NCBI GenBank assembly: GCA_023079485.1
Contig: CM041083.1
Location: forward strand, 156,940,552-157,004,551
DNA from: Archilochus colubris
Lineage: Eukaryota > Chordata > Aves > Apodiformes > Trochilidae
Reading direction: 5' to 3'
DNA length: 64,000 nt
Positions 24,102 through 38,433 of the stretch are shown here, piece by piece; position 1 is the first letter of the stretch, and the number at the start of each line of letters is the position of its first letter. The notes below the pieces were generated by a model. The model searched no databases and had not been told where the DNA came from. It was given only the letters and a program-made list of their open reading frames with translations. The position numbers and the translations under genes are program-made.

Positions 24102-25386
24102 CTGTTCAAAATAAAGAGGTTATGCATTTTCAAGCCTGAAAGATGTCAAATATATTACATTTTACATGCATATCACCACTGACCTATAAAGTATACTTTT
24201 TTGAACAGAGGCTGAAATTGGTACTTTTATTTCTAGTTGTACGTGAAAAAAAACACTATTTTTATAAAAAAATTATCAGCTTAATGGTGTTTTCAGATGC
24301 TACTCGAAGTAGACACCTTAAACTAGACACTGCAAGGAACCAATAAATTAATGAACAAGAAATATTATTTGCCAAGTTACATCCCTAGGCTTTCCAACGA
24401 AAGATTTTTTATCAACTAATACGAAAGACATGTAGAGAAACGCCCTTAAAAAACCTTTAAATTATCAACATCAATTAGTTACTTAAGTCCATTAGCAATT
24501 TTATATTTTCATCAGTATCACCTTGTGGCTAACTCCAGTTGTTCTATGAAAATCAGTTTATCCAAGATTTACAATTTTATCACATTCTTTTCAAAACATT
24601 CCTTCTACAAAAATGGACCATAAACCTGAGTCTTGTACCATCATCATATAGAATTAACAAAATAAATGAAAATTATTTTAAAGACACCTTGACCTTCCCC
24701 AGTGACAGGAAACTGCTCCCTTAAATCAATTATAAAAAATTTGGTTGGAGATTACTTTCTGGCACATGGGAGATGCAAATCCAAGCAACTTTGCTTAAAC
24801 AGGGATTTTGATGTGTCCCGCTGTTAAGTCTCCCATACTTAAAAAGACACAACCTCATGACAAAGGGAGCTGCAAATAATTGTAGAAAAATACACCCCCC
24901 ATTACTTATTCTCTACAAGAAGTTTATCAAGAGCCTTAAAAGCAAAATGAATCATTTAACAGCAGTGATTTTATCAAACAATAGTGTGCACTTAAGAAGT
25001 TCAAGTTTTGACAAATCCATGCTTTGTTTTGTTTGGTTTTTTTTTTAATAGGCAATGAAAATTGCTAATGAGGTCTAATAATGGAGCACTGCTCAAAGAT
25101 GTGGATTAAATGTGGAACTAAACTAACTACATGCAGACTTAAATAAGGCCTATTACACTAATTAATGAACATCCATTTAGTCTAGCAATTTGGAATAATC
25201 GGTGTAATTTAGAAGTGTGCTGCTTCTGAACAAACCAGACAAAGGGCTGTGCATGAAAGCACAGCTTTTTACTGCATTTGCAAGCCTAGGGAAAAAAAAA
25301 CAAAGTTAAAAAAAAAAAAGGAAAAAAAAACCCAACAACCCACAAACAAAGAAAAAAGAAACGAAGAAACTACCGCAGCATCGTAC
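24102..25386 (-). other. NDFIP2 intron 2
   Basis: Short intron. On the transcript strand it starts with a moderate donor (GTACGA) and within about 20 bases enters a long U-rich tract (A-rich on the plus strand, 25292-25370). Nothing else recognised. Confidence 0.85.
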
Positions 25387-25588
25387 CATTTTGAACAAAG
25401 TGCTGATTCAGACACACTCCTCCCTGACAAGCTGAGGTTGCAGCTGCTTCTACAGCTATGCTACAGTAAGGTGGAGGGGAAGTATCTGCTTCAGATAAGG
25501 CTGCTGTCTGGGGAGTCTGCGTAGGCTCTGTAGACGTGGAAGGCTGCTCAGCTGCTGAAGACTCTGGGGGGTCATCCTCGTTGTGAAG
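25387..25588 (-). CDS. NDFIP2: NDFIP2 exon 2 (residues 13-79 plus one base)
   Basis: The acceptor is TTTTTCTTCTAAG|CTTCAC. The exon encodes LHNEDDPPESSAAEQPSTST..., then TSPPPYCSIAVEAAATS with the first PPxY motif at residues 50-53, then a 15-residue stretch without a mammalian counterpart (ACQGGVCLNQHFVQN). The 3' end was chosen at AATG|GTACGA because exon 3 needs one leading base to keep frame. Every other GT in this stretch gives the wrong phase or creates a TAA at the junction. If the intron were retained, translation would stop within a few codons (GTMLR then TAG). The N-terminal part of the exon is certain; the donor is the least certain junction in the gene. Confidence 0.88.
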
Positions 25589-26549
25589 CTTAGAAGAAAA
25601 ACACAACAATTTCAGATGTATTTAGGGAATACTTTCCATGACAAAGCAATTACTTGCAGCACGTTACTACTTTAAGTAGTTCAGTTAAATCCTTTTAAGC
25701 AAATAAAGATAATCTTAACTGCTTATCCCCACTCCCCTACTCCCGGATTCCTCATCAGTGTTAATAATCTTAAAAATAGGTATTTTTAAATGTTTACTGT
25801 ATGAGAAAATGCTGACTACAAAATGTTCCCTACCATATGAATAAAGTATTACACTTTTTTAACTTAAATATATATTTTACAATTTTAATCCAGAAGAAAT
25901 AAGTAAGATACATTTCTACTTTATAATTGTATAATTTTCATACTCTTGCATTTTGTCAAAGAGCTTTTCCATTCAAATTCTGAGACTTTGCAAAACACTA
26001 TGCTTTTCCTTTGGAAAGAAAAATACAGAAAGTAATCCTTTCCCTACAAAACTTCAAGATGCTGATGTGTTTAATTGCTTGAAAATGCAGTTTCAAAAGA
26101 ACATGTCCAGTTAAGTGTACACAGAAATAAGAATTTGGATAATTAAGAATGTTGATTAAAACCACAGAATTCAGATCTAGGAATTCATACCTTTTCTTGC
26201 AGAAGATATTTGATTATTTTAGCTACCTTGGCAGTGTTTAGACTACAAATCAAACTTTAAGAAGCATTAAACTAAAAAGTACTAGTTCCCAATAGTGCAA
26301 ACTTACAAGATGCCTAGATCCCTGCTACTGAAGCTTTGTATTTAAAATAAAGTAAATTGGACATATCTGAAAAAAGAATTATGTAACTTCAAGTTGGTAG
26401 TTTCTATAAACAACCCACAGGAAAATATTATTTTAATTTCTGTAACAAAAATATTAACAACATGTATGTATTAATTTCATATTAGGCAAAATACAACCAT
26501 TGCTGAGAAAGAAAGAAAAAAAAAAAAAAAGGAAAAAAAAAAAAGCAAG

Positions 26550-26566
26550 CACCTTCTCAGAAGGTG
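26550..26566. repeat. Short perfect palindrome next to an A-rich tract
   Basis: CACCTTCT, C, AGAAGGTG, directly after an A-rich run (26511-26544) and just before the CR1. Probably minor. Confidence 0.7.
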
Positions 26567-26625
26567 AGCTTGTTAAGTAGTGCAACATTCATACCAAAAT
26601 TGTTGTATATCCAGCACACATCAAA

Positions 26626-27256
26626 GTTCACAGACTGACTGAGGCTGGAAGGGACCTCTGGAAGTCATTTGGTCCAGCTCAAGCAAGGCCACCTAGACCC
26701 AGTTGCCCAGGACCACATGCAGATGGCTTCTGAATAACTCCAAGAATGTAGACTTCATAGCCTCCCTGAGCAACCTGTGCCAATGCTCAGTCGCCCTCAT
26801 ATTATAAAAATAAAGAAAAAAACCCAAACGTAACTCTGTTTCCTGAAGTTCAGAGGAAACCTAGGAACCTCCTGTGTTTTAGTGTGTTCCCACTGCCTCT
26901 GGTCCTGCCACTGGGAGCCTGCCTCCATCCTCTTTGCACCTTCCTCTCAGGTGTTTACATACATTAATAAAATCTCCTACAGTCCTTCTCTTCTCCAGAT
27001 TGAACAGTCCCATCTCTCTCAGATTCACCTCGTAGAAGAGATGCTCCAGTCCCTTCATCACTTGGTGACCCTTTGCTGGATTCTCTCTAGCATGTCCATT
27101 TCCCTCCCATACTGGACAGCACAGAACTGTGGCCTTACCAATGCTGAGCAGAGGGAATGGTCACCTTGCAACCTGCTGGCAATGCTGTGCCCAGTGCAAC
27201 CAAAGATGCCACTTGGCCTTCTTTGGGGCAAGGGCACATCACTGGCTAATGTTCAG
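26626..27256 (-). mobile_element. CR1 LINE fragment, sense to NDFIP2
   Basis: A minus-oriented CR1 running from its 3' end (TGAGGCTGGAAGGGACCTCT) through the regions corresponding to the ORF2 C-terminus and beyond (TTCTCTTCTCCAGATTGAAC, CTTCTTTGGGGCAAGGGCAC). It lies about 1 kb upstream of exon 2 in transcript terms. ORFs seen in it on either strand are incidental. Confidence 0.92.
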
Positions 27257-30200
27257 TTGTGCAGATTATAAATTCCATGCTTTTCTTTATAAATAAAAAG
27301 GTACGGATAGCAGCAGAGATTACAAACATAAAACAGATTTCAAAAGTTTGCATATACAGACAATATACACATGAGCACATACTATTAAGGAGAAGTCACA
27401 GTCAAGGGAACTGATAGGGTTATTGAGGGGGTTAGGGTACTTAGCAATCAGGTTATTTAATGGTTAATCAGTGATCCAACAGTAGTAGCAATATGAGAAA
27501 TATGTATAGTCATTTAGGGTAGTTAAGGCCAAGGAAAACAAAGCCACTTCAAAAATAACCTCATCTATTTAGGGATACAGAAAGCAAGTGAGAAGACAAA
27601 AAGAGCTGATTCTAAAAAAGTCAAGCAGGTCAGAAAAGCAGCTTGACTGAGACCTATAAATGTTATGGTTCTAAATTAAGTAAAATCATTCAGAATAAAA
27701 TTCTAGTATGGCAAATGGACATAGCTAAAATAGAACTGTCTTTTGATTAACAATGAGACAAATAACAGAGTATTTGTGGCATGCTTTTACACTAATGGCT
27801 GATACACCCACCTGCATTTGGAACCTGGTCTATGAGCAAGTAAGCAGTGCTAGGAAGCAGTAAAGCCCTGTTAATGCATTTCTGTCTGTTACCTCTATTC
27901 TTCCTCTCCTTTCACCCTCCACTTAAATCACTGCAACTTTTGTTCCTACCAAGCCATAATCTGCTGACACTATCCTGACAACACACTGAGAACCACAGCA
28001 GCTCATTGGTCAGACAGTACACAACTGCTGAAAACCCACTTTGACATTACCAAGAAAACTCATTTTGTCTTCCCCATGCTTTCTTTAAAGTTACCTTTCT
28101 CCAAATCATCTGTAATTTTGTAGCAATTACAAACGATGGCGGTAACATGAGGCTGGGAGAACACATGAGACTTCTTGCCTTCAAAACCGAGTTAACAAGT
28201 CATTCAACTGTTACAGCAACTGCAATTAAGACACTGAAAAATTCCACCCTAAGGGCTCCATACAGAAGAGTCTCATTATTCCCTTTCTAGCATTCAAAAG
28301 TTCTTTATTTTGTAGGACTCATTTTCAGGGACCAGGCATTTCTATTTATCCTGTCTTTATAGTAAAGACCCTTCAGAAGCTCTGAAAGGCACCAAAGTTA
28401 TCCTGATGCAGCAACTTAAAAATCACAGCACTTCCTATAGAATACTCCATCACAAAAATGACAGGAAATGGATCAAGCAGCTTGACTATTTACAGCTCGA
28501 ATAATAAATACAAGTTGCTCCATGAACAAATACCAGCTTTTATTAGTCCGCTTTCAAGTGTCCTGTATCCTACTCTCTACACAAGGCAGCAACTTCATGT
28601 CCTCTCGGGGGACTCACTGAGGTAAAAAAAAAACACCACAAAAAAACAAACCACAAAACAGAAATGCAGAACTTGCCCCAGTAAGTGCTGCCTATCCCAG
28701 CAGGGTAGTATCATTTTGTCTTGTACCTTTGTCTGCAGAACCACCACTTGGCTTGAAAGCAGTAGGAACCTGGCTACCTCTGAACCTCCCCCTTCCCATT
28801 TAATTTTGGCTTATACTGGCTGGTGAATTTAGAAGTTATTTTTGGAGACAGGGTAAAAAGAGGCCTGCCACTCTGCATAGCTTCATTGCCATAGAAACCA
28901 AGCTAAAAACACCTAGAAGGGAACAGAAAAAACATCTTTTTCAAGGCATTACTTATGCTATGTACTTAAATATAACCTGAAACAACATAGAAGTAAGTAA
29001 ATTGTATCCAATCCTTTTTTCTCTCCAACAGTAAGACCATATTGTCCACTTTTAAAGAATGAGGAAGAACTCATGGTTCACTATCTCAGCCCCTTCCCAG
29101 ATCCCCCGTGAACCATTATATGGTAGCATGCAATACAGCTGCTTTTGCCAAGATTCTGGCCAAAACAATTACCAGGACCTATTAAACTAAAAACAACTGT
29201 AAATTAGTAACTTCTCCTACACCCCACCCTTCCATTTTAAAAGCAGGGCACAAAGACCTTTTTTTCTTCACATCTCATTCTGTACGTGAGGTATCTGGCT
29301 GACTATACAGAGTTTTACAATTAAAAAGGGAATACTTTGTTATTAAGCATATTAAACTTTTTACAGTATTTAGATCCCTGATTTTGCAGCACTCAAATTA
29401 CAGCACATTACAGGCTCAAAAGTCATGATGCTTCTATTCTAAAGATGCATCTATATTAGGACACACATTCAAAATTCAAATTGAGGAATAATGGTTCATC
29501 TGCCACCAATGACTTAAAATCTCGTGGTAACTACTAAAGAGTGTTCAGTACAAGGAAAAAATACTAATTTCCTTCATATGATTTTTACCCTTCACTTTCC
29601 CTCCCAGTAAAGCTCAATAAAGCATGACTCACTACTTCATTTCAGAGCAAGTTAAAAATCAGCGTCAGATTTTTCAGCACAAAAAAATTGTGGAAAACAC
29701 AACTACCTCTATTTTTTTTTTTTAGTAAATAATTTTTTTAACAATTGTTGGATCTCCTCTTGTAATTTATTTCCTAAAGTTTGCTATTTTGTTTGTGTAA
29801 TTACTTCCAAGATAATCAGATGCAATGCCTGAAATCAGCTGACACCTTACAAAGAACATGAACCACAAGACAGGGCTTGTTTACAGAGGCCTTTACTGAG
29901 GGGAGTGATGCAGATGCTTTTACTCTTTAAGCTTTTCAAAATAAAATCTTAAAATGGGAGGTAGATCTCACTCTGCTTTAACTTTTTGTTTACCTGCAGA
30001 CTGTCATTTTTTCTGACCTACAAAAGTTTGCTTGCCTGGATAAAAAATCTGCTTCATTTCTGACGAACTAACTGACTACACAAGAATGGAGATATAAGCA
30101 AGTTATTAAAATATGGCAGTTTGTTAAAAAAAAAAATCAGCATCTAATTTTGCCATTCAGAACCAAAGACAATCTCTCCTGGAACACAGTCCTGGCCACA

Positions 30201-31019
30201 GCCACAACACTCCTCAGATTAATAAATACTAAAGTACTGTGCACTTCAGTATATTCCATTAAAACACACAAGTCCAGAAAGTTTCAGCCACTTTTTTTGC
30301 CTTCATGTATTTGAAATTAACTAATCAAATTTGATTAAAAATTCCCAACTGCACATAACAGATGAACATTTTTTTTCCCCCACCATCCCATCACTTGGCA
30401 AACATCAACTATCACAAAACAAGATCTAGTAACAGCCCCTTCAAGGCAGTGGAGTGTTTTGGGGTTTTTTTCCCTCTTGATGCATCTATGCAGAAAGTTT
30501 TCAACAGCAGTCAATATGCCAGAAGGTCAAAGGTGTAAAATCTGCACTAGAAGCAGGAAAGCAGAACAGAAGCTGATTGCTGCCATTCCACAGCTGTGTA
30601 GAAATACCAAGTGTGTCTGCTAAATAAGGATTAGGTACCATGGAAACCCACAACCTCTGGAGGCAAATTTCAACCAAAAAGAATTCAAAGATATTTAAAC
30701 TGAAGGTTGTTGAAAAATATGTTCCAACAGAATAGCTTTTCTGCCAAAGTGAGACACCTCTTGTAAAAATAAAGTGACCCATAGCAACTGAAAGTGTTCT
30801 ACATGCACTTAAGTGATAGTTAAATCATTTCTGTCAGTTTTCTTTAGCTAGGGATCGTTAACCTATTGGATTTTTCAAGGTTTGTTTTTGGTTTTGTTTT
30901 GTTTTTTTCTTTAAGGAAGCTTGTAAGCATGGCAGAAAACAAAACAAAACAAAAAAACCCCACCCAAATCCTACAATGGGAATTAGAACTTTGTGAAGGG
31001 AAACAAATTAAAGAAACTT

Positions 31020-31041
31020 TATATATATATATATATATATG
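31020..31041. repeat. (AT)n microsatellite
   Basis: About eleven AT dinucleotides followed by GT/TA-rich sequence. Confidence 0.9.
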
Positions 31042-34000
31042 TATAATCTGTGTGTATATAGGAAATACACATATAGCATGCTCTCTCTCTCCATCCCAAT
31101 GACTACTTTACATAAAATATTTTACTCGCTCTATCATTCCTCATAGTTTATAATCCAGATTCAAACAATTAAAACACATTTAATTGCACAACATACACAT
31201 TTCCATTCATTTCCTATGGCTTCTAAGATACCTATTGCTTCCCATCCCACACATTAACAGCAAAGGAAGAGCTATTAGTAAAGCACCATAACACACCAGC
31301 GTCAATATTAAAACTCTTTTCTAAAAGTAAATAATCTGAGACTAACGCTACTAGGAGTGTAGAGTTATCCTTTAAAACACATCCGTTCCACACTAACTTT
31401 TTTGTGTCTCTTCTCTACTTAAAGAACTATTCAGAAATAATCCTAAATACTGAAGTTTTAGTATGACCCAAACAGATATATGCTTCATATTAATTGTAGA
31501 ATTATAAACTAAGCATATCTTCCAAGAGTTTCTTGTTGTATGGTTATAGGAATTAATTGTGAATTTTGCCAACAAAACTCTGAAGTCTCTAGTGAAAATA
31601 GGATGACAGCTGGAACCATATTTCTCAAATCTTCAGGCACGGTATAGAAATATTTCCAGAAAAAAGAGCTGGTAAAAAGTTCACTCTAGAGCTTGTACAC
31701 TAAGAAGTATTGCAGAGCTGACCTAATCTAGGATTTAGAAGTTACTAAAAAGAATACCATGTACCAGTAGCTGTCTGTTTGTCAAACAGTAATTTGAGAA
31801 CAGCTGGAAGAACTGGTTTAAATTCTATAAACAAACTACAAAATGACATTCTCCTATTCAAAGGTTTCTTAGTTTGAAGTTAGAGTACAGACCTAACAAG
31901 CAAAGTTGAGTATGTTACTGAGGCCAGCAGTCAGTCTAAGTGTTCCCTCTCCAACACAATCATCAGGAGATACATGGACAGCACACAAGTCGTAGTCACT
32001 TGCCAGCCATTTTTCTCTAGACTCTCCTGATATTCACAGCTGTTGTATTACAGTGGGTAAAGTGTACATCTGCCTATTCCATTTGCATCTGCTATGGATT
32101 TGATGCCTGTGAATTTGTGTTCCTGAATCTGCTAGGACTATCTGACTCAGTGACCTTGTGTATAAACAAACTGCCTATGTTTGCTTCTCCTCCTCTGCTC
32201 TATGATTGAAACCAAATTTCAGCCAGTGCTCTCTGACTTTAATAGCAAACAGATTAGTTTATAACAGCTCCACAACTGCCTCATCCATGGCCCTGGTGAC
32301 TTTAAGGGCTGATCACTTCCAATTGCCCCCCATCCACTTCAGATGCCACTTTAAGAAGGCTGCTTCCCTTTGCCATCTGCAGTTCCTTTAGGCTCCCAAA
32401 ACTAAATACAGTAACTCAATGTGTGGGCAAGTCCCAGGTTTCATGCAATGATGCTTCCTGTTCGTTCTCACCATCTACTCTGATGACAGATATTTTATCA
32501 GGATTTGTTGGCAGCTGCCACTAAACCAACAGCTTCAGCAAACCTTCAGTGACAGCTCCTAGAATTGCAAGTCTAAAGGTCATGTCTTTACTTACCAGCA
32601 GCTTTACAGAATCAGTAGACAAAGTAGATCCCTGTCGCTCTACAGTTGCACAGAACATACAAAACATGTTAACTGTAAAAGCAGAGGGAAAGCCTTTAAA
32701 AATAGAAAATGGACTGGGCTCTCAACAAAAACTAACTCAATATTCAATAGTTAGTTTCAGTTTCTATTTTAGCCCATATTCATCTGGGCTGAAAAAAAAT
32801 CAATGTTGACTGAGAAAGCTGAGAAAACTGAGTATTTCTCTAAATATAAAATGCATGTTTAACTCCAAAGCCCAAGTACAGTAGGAAGGTTCAGGCACAA
32901 TGATTCTAACGAAGACAGAGCAGGAAAATAATAAAAATTACAAATCCTTTTTACGGGGAAAAGGATTAAGAAAAAGAGGAGGGTTTTTTCCTGCAGAAGT
33001 ATGGTAACTGAACTGCAAAAGGGGAATACAGTTGTGCCTTAAGTCCCTGATTTATAGGAGGTAGAGAAAAAAAAAATTGAGTTTGTGTCTCATATCACAG
33101 GTAACTAAGCATCCTTGAAAATTCTGCAGTAAAAATCTTAAGAAAAATGTCAAACTTCAATGACAACACAGAGGGGGTTTTTCCCTCATGAACTTGAATA
33201 AAGCTAGTCAAGCTGGAACAGTTTCCTATTCTACAGTATTGGTTAACCTGAAATTAAATCATTAATAAATAATACACAAATCAGGATATCAGTAAGAGCA
33301 ATCCCTCTTTATTCTTACTAGAGAGGGTCAGTTGTGCTGAACTTCTTCAGCGTATCTCATTTTCTTAGTAACTGGGAAGCAAAGCACTCAAACTTCTCAA
33401 TTTAAGACAGAAGTAAATCAAATCCTTAGGGGGATAATACAGACAGAAATGTCAACAGCTTTAAAAACCCAAACACATAGACAACACCAGCTGAACACTC
33501 TTATTGTGCACTGCATGCAGAAAACAGGCTCTACTGAAAAGATTCTCAATTTGTGGTATCCTCTCTTTTTCATCCACTACAGGACTTATGGCTTTTGTAA
33601 AGTTTAGTAGCAAAGACAAACCTAACTCACGCAACAATTCAAGGCCCTTTTTCAAAAAAATGTATTTTTATGTCTCAATAGATAAAGATTTTTCAACCCC
33701 ACTGTTCAGGCAAAGGGTGTCAAGTAAGCATTTTAAAGCAAGCCCACAAAACATGTGGCCCAAGGGAAAATTCTCTGGATCTCTCAGCTGCTAGATAGAT
33801 GATGCATACATCTAGAGGCAGACATTTTGCAGCAGATCAGGTGGTTTTGATTATAAGGCAGCACAACAAAAACCAGAGAAAAAGCAGCAGTCTAGGAAAC
33901 TCAGTTCAGTACCCACTGAAGTACATGAGAAAGGAACATGGGCCACACTGCTTCAGCAACAGCAGCCGTGGCCCAGCACTGCAGGGCATTAGCAGCCTGT

Positions 34001-37000
34001 TCATTTGTTGACATTATTCACTCTCATTTTACAATTTGGAACAGTATTTTAAAAAGTAAACAGCTTGTGCAAGCTTTTTTCCTGATCATTTATTCTATGC
34101 ATTTGATACAAGTCAATTTCGTGGCCATGACTCTGGATTTTCAGTTAAGAATCTTAGTGTTTAGGTACTGTTTCCCTTAAATTCCAAAACAGGACAATTG
34201 ATTCAAAGTACCACAATAACATGGACACCTGGCCTCAGTATCACCCCAGTTGTCTCATGCTTTACCAAATGCATCACTAATTCCTCAGAGATGACAAGTG
34301 TTAAGTACACTGTCCATTAGCAAAGCAATGCTTAAACATGAGCTTGTGCTACTTTAGAGAAGATCCAAAACACCCTTGTTTTCTGCAATAATTGGTAACT
34401 GATATGGTAAGTATCATCTTGTGAATTACTCTCTAGATAACCCTCAGATTAATGAGGGAAAAGCAAAACCACATTCCAGCTACAAAGCAATAATTACCAA
34501 AGACACAATTCTGATCATTCCTACAACAATAATCAGTCAGCATTAATAGGATTACTTTCAAAAGGCACAATACTGTTCAAAGGTACAATAGACAAACCAT
34601 GTTGGTGAATTTGTTAAATGACCATATAGTAGGTAGTTGAAGACCAAAATTTTTCTTCCATTTTTCAACTCATAAGCCACATTTTAGAACACAGATAATG
34701 ACAGATCTCTGCCAAACACCTTGAACAGTGGCTCAAGAGAAAGAAAAATGGGATTACAAACAGAAATAAAGTAATATACAGGTTATTGAACAGAATTTGT
34801 TATTTCTGTACCACTCAAAGTCTGAAGGCTTGTTTTCTAAATCCTTCTGTCCGTCTTAAATACAGATGGAAGAGGCATATCTAGGGCTGGGGGGTTACTC
34901 AGCATCAAATGCTTTGGCTATAGAGTGATTGAGAACTAAGTTACACTACAGCAGTTCTAGGTTAATCTTAACCAATGGTAATGGAAACGATGATTAAGTG
35001 TAACAGTTAAATGATGAAATGGAAATACATTTTCCACTTTCACTGTAAATCTCAAAGCTGTAAGACATCCACATCCTGACGTGTGCTGTGAGGCCCAGTT
35101 ATGCAAGTCTGAAATTACTTAAGCACAAAACAGAAGTAGTTAGTCATTTTCATTAAAAACACAGCTGGCCAAAGGGGGGTGCCCATTTTACTAAAATCTG
35201 CTAGCTGTGACAGCACTTGTCCAGGAAGTGGGAGACCTAAGCATGAGGCAGCTCAAATCCACAGCCTTGGCTGTGCATATAGCTCAGTTCCAGTGGGAAG
35301 AGTTGGCAGTACCTCTCCAATCTAATGAGTTGCCAATTTTTTCATTCTTTTTTCGCTCATAATCTCTTAGGATTACTTTTCTTCTCCATTTCAAAATGGC
35401 TTGCGTAATGTGGGTGTAGTGGTATATAATCCATTTTTCGTGCCCTTTTCCAAAGCTGCTGGTGCATCTGAAATCTAAAAGTAACTTGGAGGCTACAAAA
35501 CTCAACACAACATTCAAATCTACAACTGTAGACTGAGCACCGAAGGCTCACAAAGTCAGGTGCCATGACATTACCAATCATCAACACTGCCACTCGGAGG
35601 AAAGTTTCAAAATAAGCCCAAAATTAGCCATTTGTCAATAATAACCCATTTTCCCAATCTAGAAGACTGCTATTAACTTTTGTATTAACATAGCACTTGA
35701 TTTCTGAGGTTATCCTGATGTGCTTCCTACCACTTTTTACAGTAAAAAGAAGCTGAGTGCTTAGTTTCTCTTTTATTAAAGTAGCATGAAAACATTGAGC
35801 TTGCTCACATCACAGTTAACTCCTGCTAAGAACCCTATTATTTGTAAGTATTTTATTCCCATTACTGAACTTCAACCTTTTTTAATAGGATTAGAAGATT
35901 TATTAGATATGGCATGTATGCATGCCACACCCCAGATCTGTCCTTTTATATTACGGCTTAATGTCACTGCTCATATCAGGCACATCTTTTTGGCTTTGTG
36001 CGTCTTTCAAGAACCTAAAAAATCCCAGTTTCACAAACTAGGCGCAGCCATGCCAACAGCTTGCTGCCTCCAGAGAATGGTCCTGTTCCCACCCTCTCCT
36101 TCTGCACTACCCTTGTGCTGACTCAGCCAAGACCTTTGGAGAAAAACACCAGAAGAACAGCCCAGATACATCTTCCTGGTTTTCATTACTCATTTTATTT
36201 TGTTCAGCACAGTAAAACTGGTGCCCTCTATAATTAACCTATTTATGCCCAGGGCTGATAAATACCTTACGTTCCTCTGTGCTCACACCAAGCAGAAAGG
36301 AAACTGCCCACATGCTGCAACTTTTGCCCACATAAGGAATCAGAAAGCTATTGTAACTGTTGTTTCTTGTGTTGTACATGTGAGCCAGCATTTCTTCCTG
36401 TGAATCGGCTGCAGAGCTGGATGTTATACCCGTGGCCCTCCAAAAGAGAGATCCAAAAAAACCAGACGGTGGTGGCAACACAAAAAGTTACACCATCCTG
36501 CTTTAAAGTTAAAAATGGGAACAGAAAGAATGGAGTGTAGGTGTCTGGTACCTGATCACCTTGATTTGGAAGGAACACAAAAAGATACAAGGCTTACTTC
36601 CTTGTTCATATGAAACATTAGAGTACTTAAAAAACTTAACTAAAAAGTAGAAAAATGTAAAACACATTACTTCTTAAAGCATTAATTTCATCACTACTGT
36701 ATCTGCAAATCTAATTCATTTGTGGCAGGATTCTTCAATAAAAATGTTGATAAAAATATTAAAGCCATTCTTTCAAGAAAAGCCCCTCTATGTTTGATAG
36801 ACAAATTTGTCACAGCCAAAAATATTACAGAAATAAATTTAAAGTTTAAAATGTTTATTATTCAAACAACCAATTAAGATTTCCTTGAAAACATAATATA
36901 CCTCATTTCAGAAAAACTTTCAAAATGCCCTTGGAAACTATTAAAGGTCTATGCTAGATGTTTCAGGTGTAAAAAGCCTTCAAAGATTAAGGGGTTTGTA

Positions 37001-38408
37001 AAACTAAAAATATCAGTGCAATCGTCACAAGCAAGAAAGAGTAACTCTTATCACCTATTGTATCATTGCAGCATTTTATCTTTCAGGTAAACATCACCAT
37101 CAGACCTGTGGAAAGCAATGGAATTTTCCTAATGTAAGATAGCTCATCTGTTCAGTAACACCAATTACATAAGAGACAAATAATGTAGAAAATACACTAG
37201 CTCTAAGCTAGGTGTCCTTAATCAAAAGTGTAGAATGAATTATACTTTGGATTTTATTTGCCAATCACTGTTAGGCTCAGTCTCATGAAAAGTCAAAGAA
37301 TGAGATTGTTCTTTGTGCACATTTCCTATGTAAGCTGACTTGCATTTGTCTGAGACCCTCAAAGACAACCTGACTTTAACTAAAGTTTTCAATCACACAA
37401 CATTGTGAGAATAGAGACAATGACATGAGATACAGATATTTAAGCCTTATCCTGTAAATAGCTGTAAAGCTCTTCACAACACATAGCATTATGCAGGGAA
37501 AAGGATTGAACTGTGTTTATAGTGGCAATTTTCATCTCTTAACCCTGTTTCTAAAAAGCTCACACAACTTGCATTCATATAAGGTGTATACACCTTTTAA
37601 AAATTACAATTTATTTATCCCTCGGTAGTGCTGTACAATAGCAGGCTGATGTCTTGCACCACACATTGCTTACAAACCCTACCAAACCCAAGCACTACAG
37701 TGGCAAGACAAGTTCAGTGAGAGATAAACTATTCCATAGGGGCTGCTGCCATTGGCTCCATCTGCCCTGGTTTGCTACCACTTGTCTACCTAGCCCTGAC
37801 CAATCCATAAATCAAAGACTGATGACCACCTGACCCCCTGATAACCTAAAGCTCCCATCAGGAGAGGTTGGTGTGACAGGCGAGATGGTTAGAATACTTA
37901 AGCAGTTCAATGGGATTTCTGTGCCTAAATCACTCATATGCACGTGAGATCTCCCTTCGTGACTCAATTATCTGGAAAATCATATTTCATTAAAAAAAAA
38001 AAGCCATCCCAAGCTTTAATACTTAGTTGCTCATGCAGTTTTACACACTGGAGAAAGCACCTCCATTTTTTTGTTTCAGTATTAATTCACAAAGCATAAC
38101 TCAAATCACTTTTTCTGTGAAGAAGCTGGACTAGGAGCAGACATTTAAGACATGATCACGGTGCACAAATTAAGGTCAGATGACAAAGAGCTAGGAGGCA
38201 AACAGAGCCAGGAAAATGATCACTGAAGAAATATTATAATTATCCTGAAGCTGATGCCTCAGTCCTCTTATCCAACAAGCAGAATAGGGGAAGAATAAGA
38301 AAAAAAACAAAACCCAAAAACAACACAACTAAATTGACTATACCTATAATAAACGTAAAATTTAGCATGTGTCTGCCAACAGGATTGCAGCACGTAAGTG
38401 ACTAAGGG

Positions 38409-38433
38409 AAAAAAAAAAAAAAAAAAAAAAAAA
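38409..38433 (+). repeat. Poly(A) run of 25
   Basis: Uninterrupted A tract. No recognisable retrocopy body precedes it, so it is treated as a simple repeat. Confidence 0.85.

Noticed and set aside
26882..27271. 129-codon plus-strand ORF
   Set aside because: It lies on the strand opposite to a CR1 copy and is incidental.
27410..27530. TTAGGG-like motifs (GATAGGG, GTTAGGG, TTTAGGG)
   Set aside because: Not in tandem. Too few for an interstitial telomeric array.
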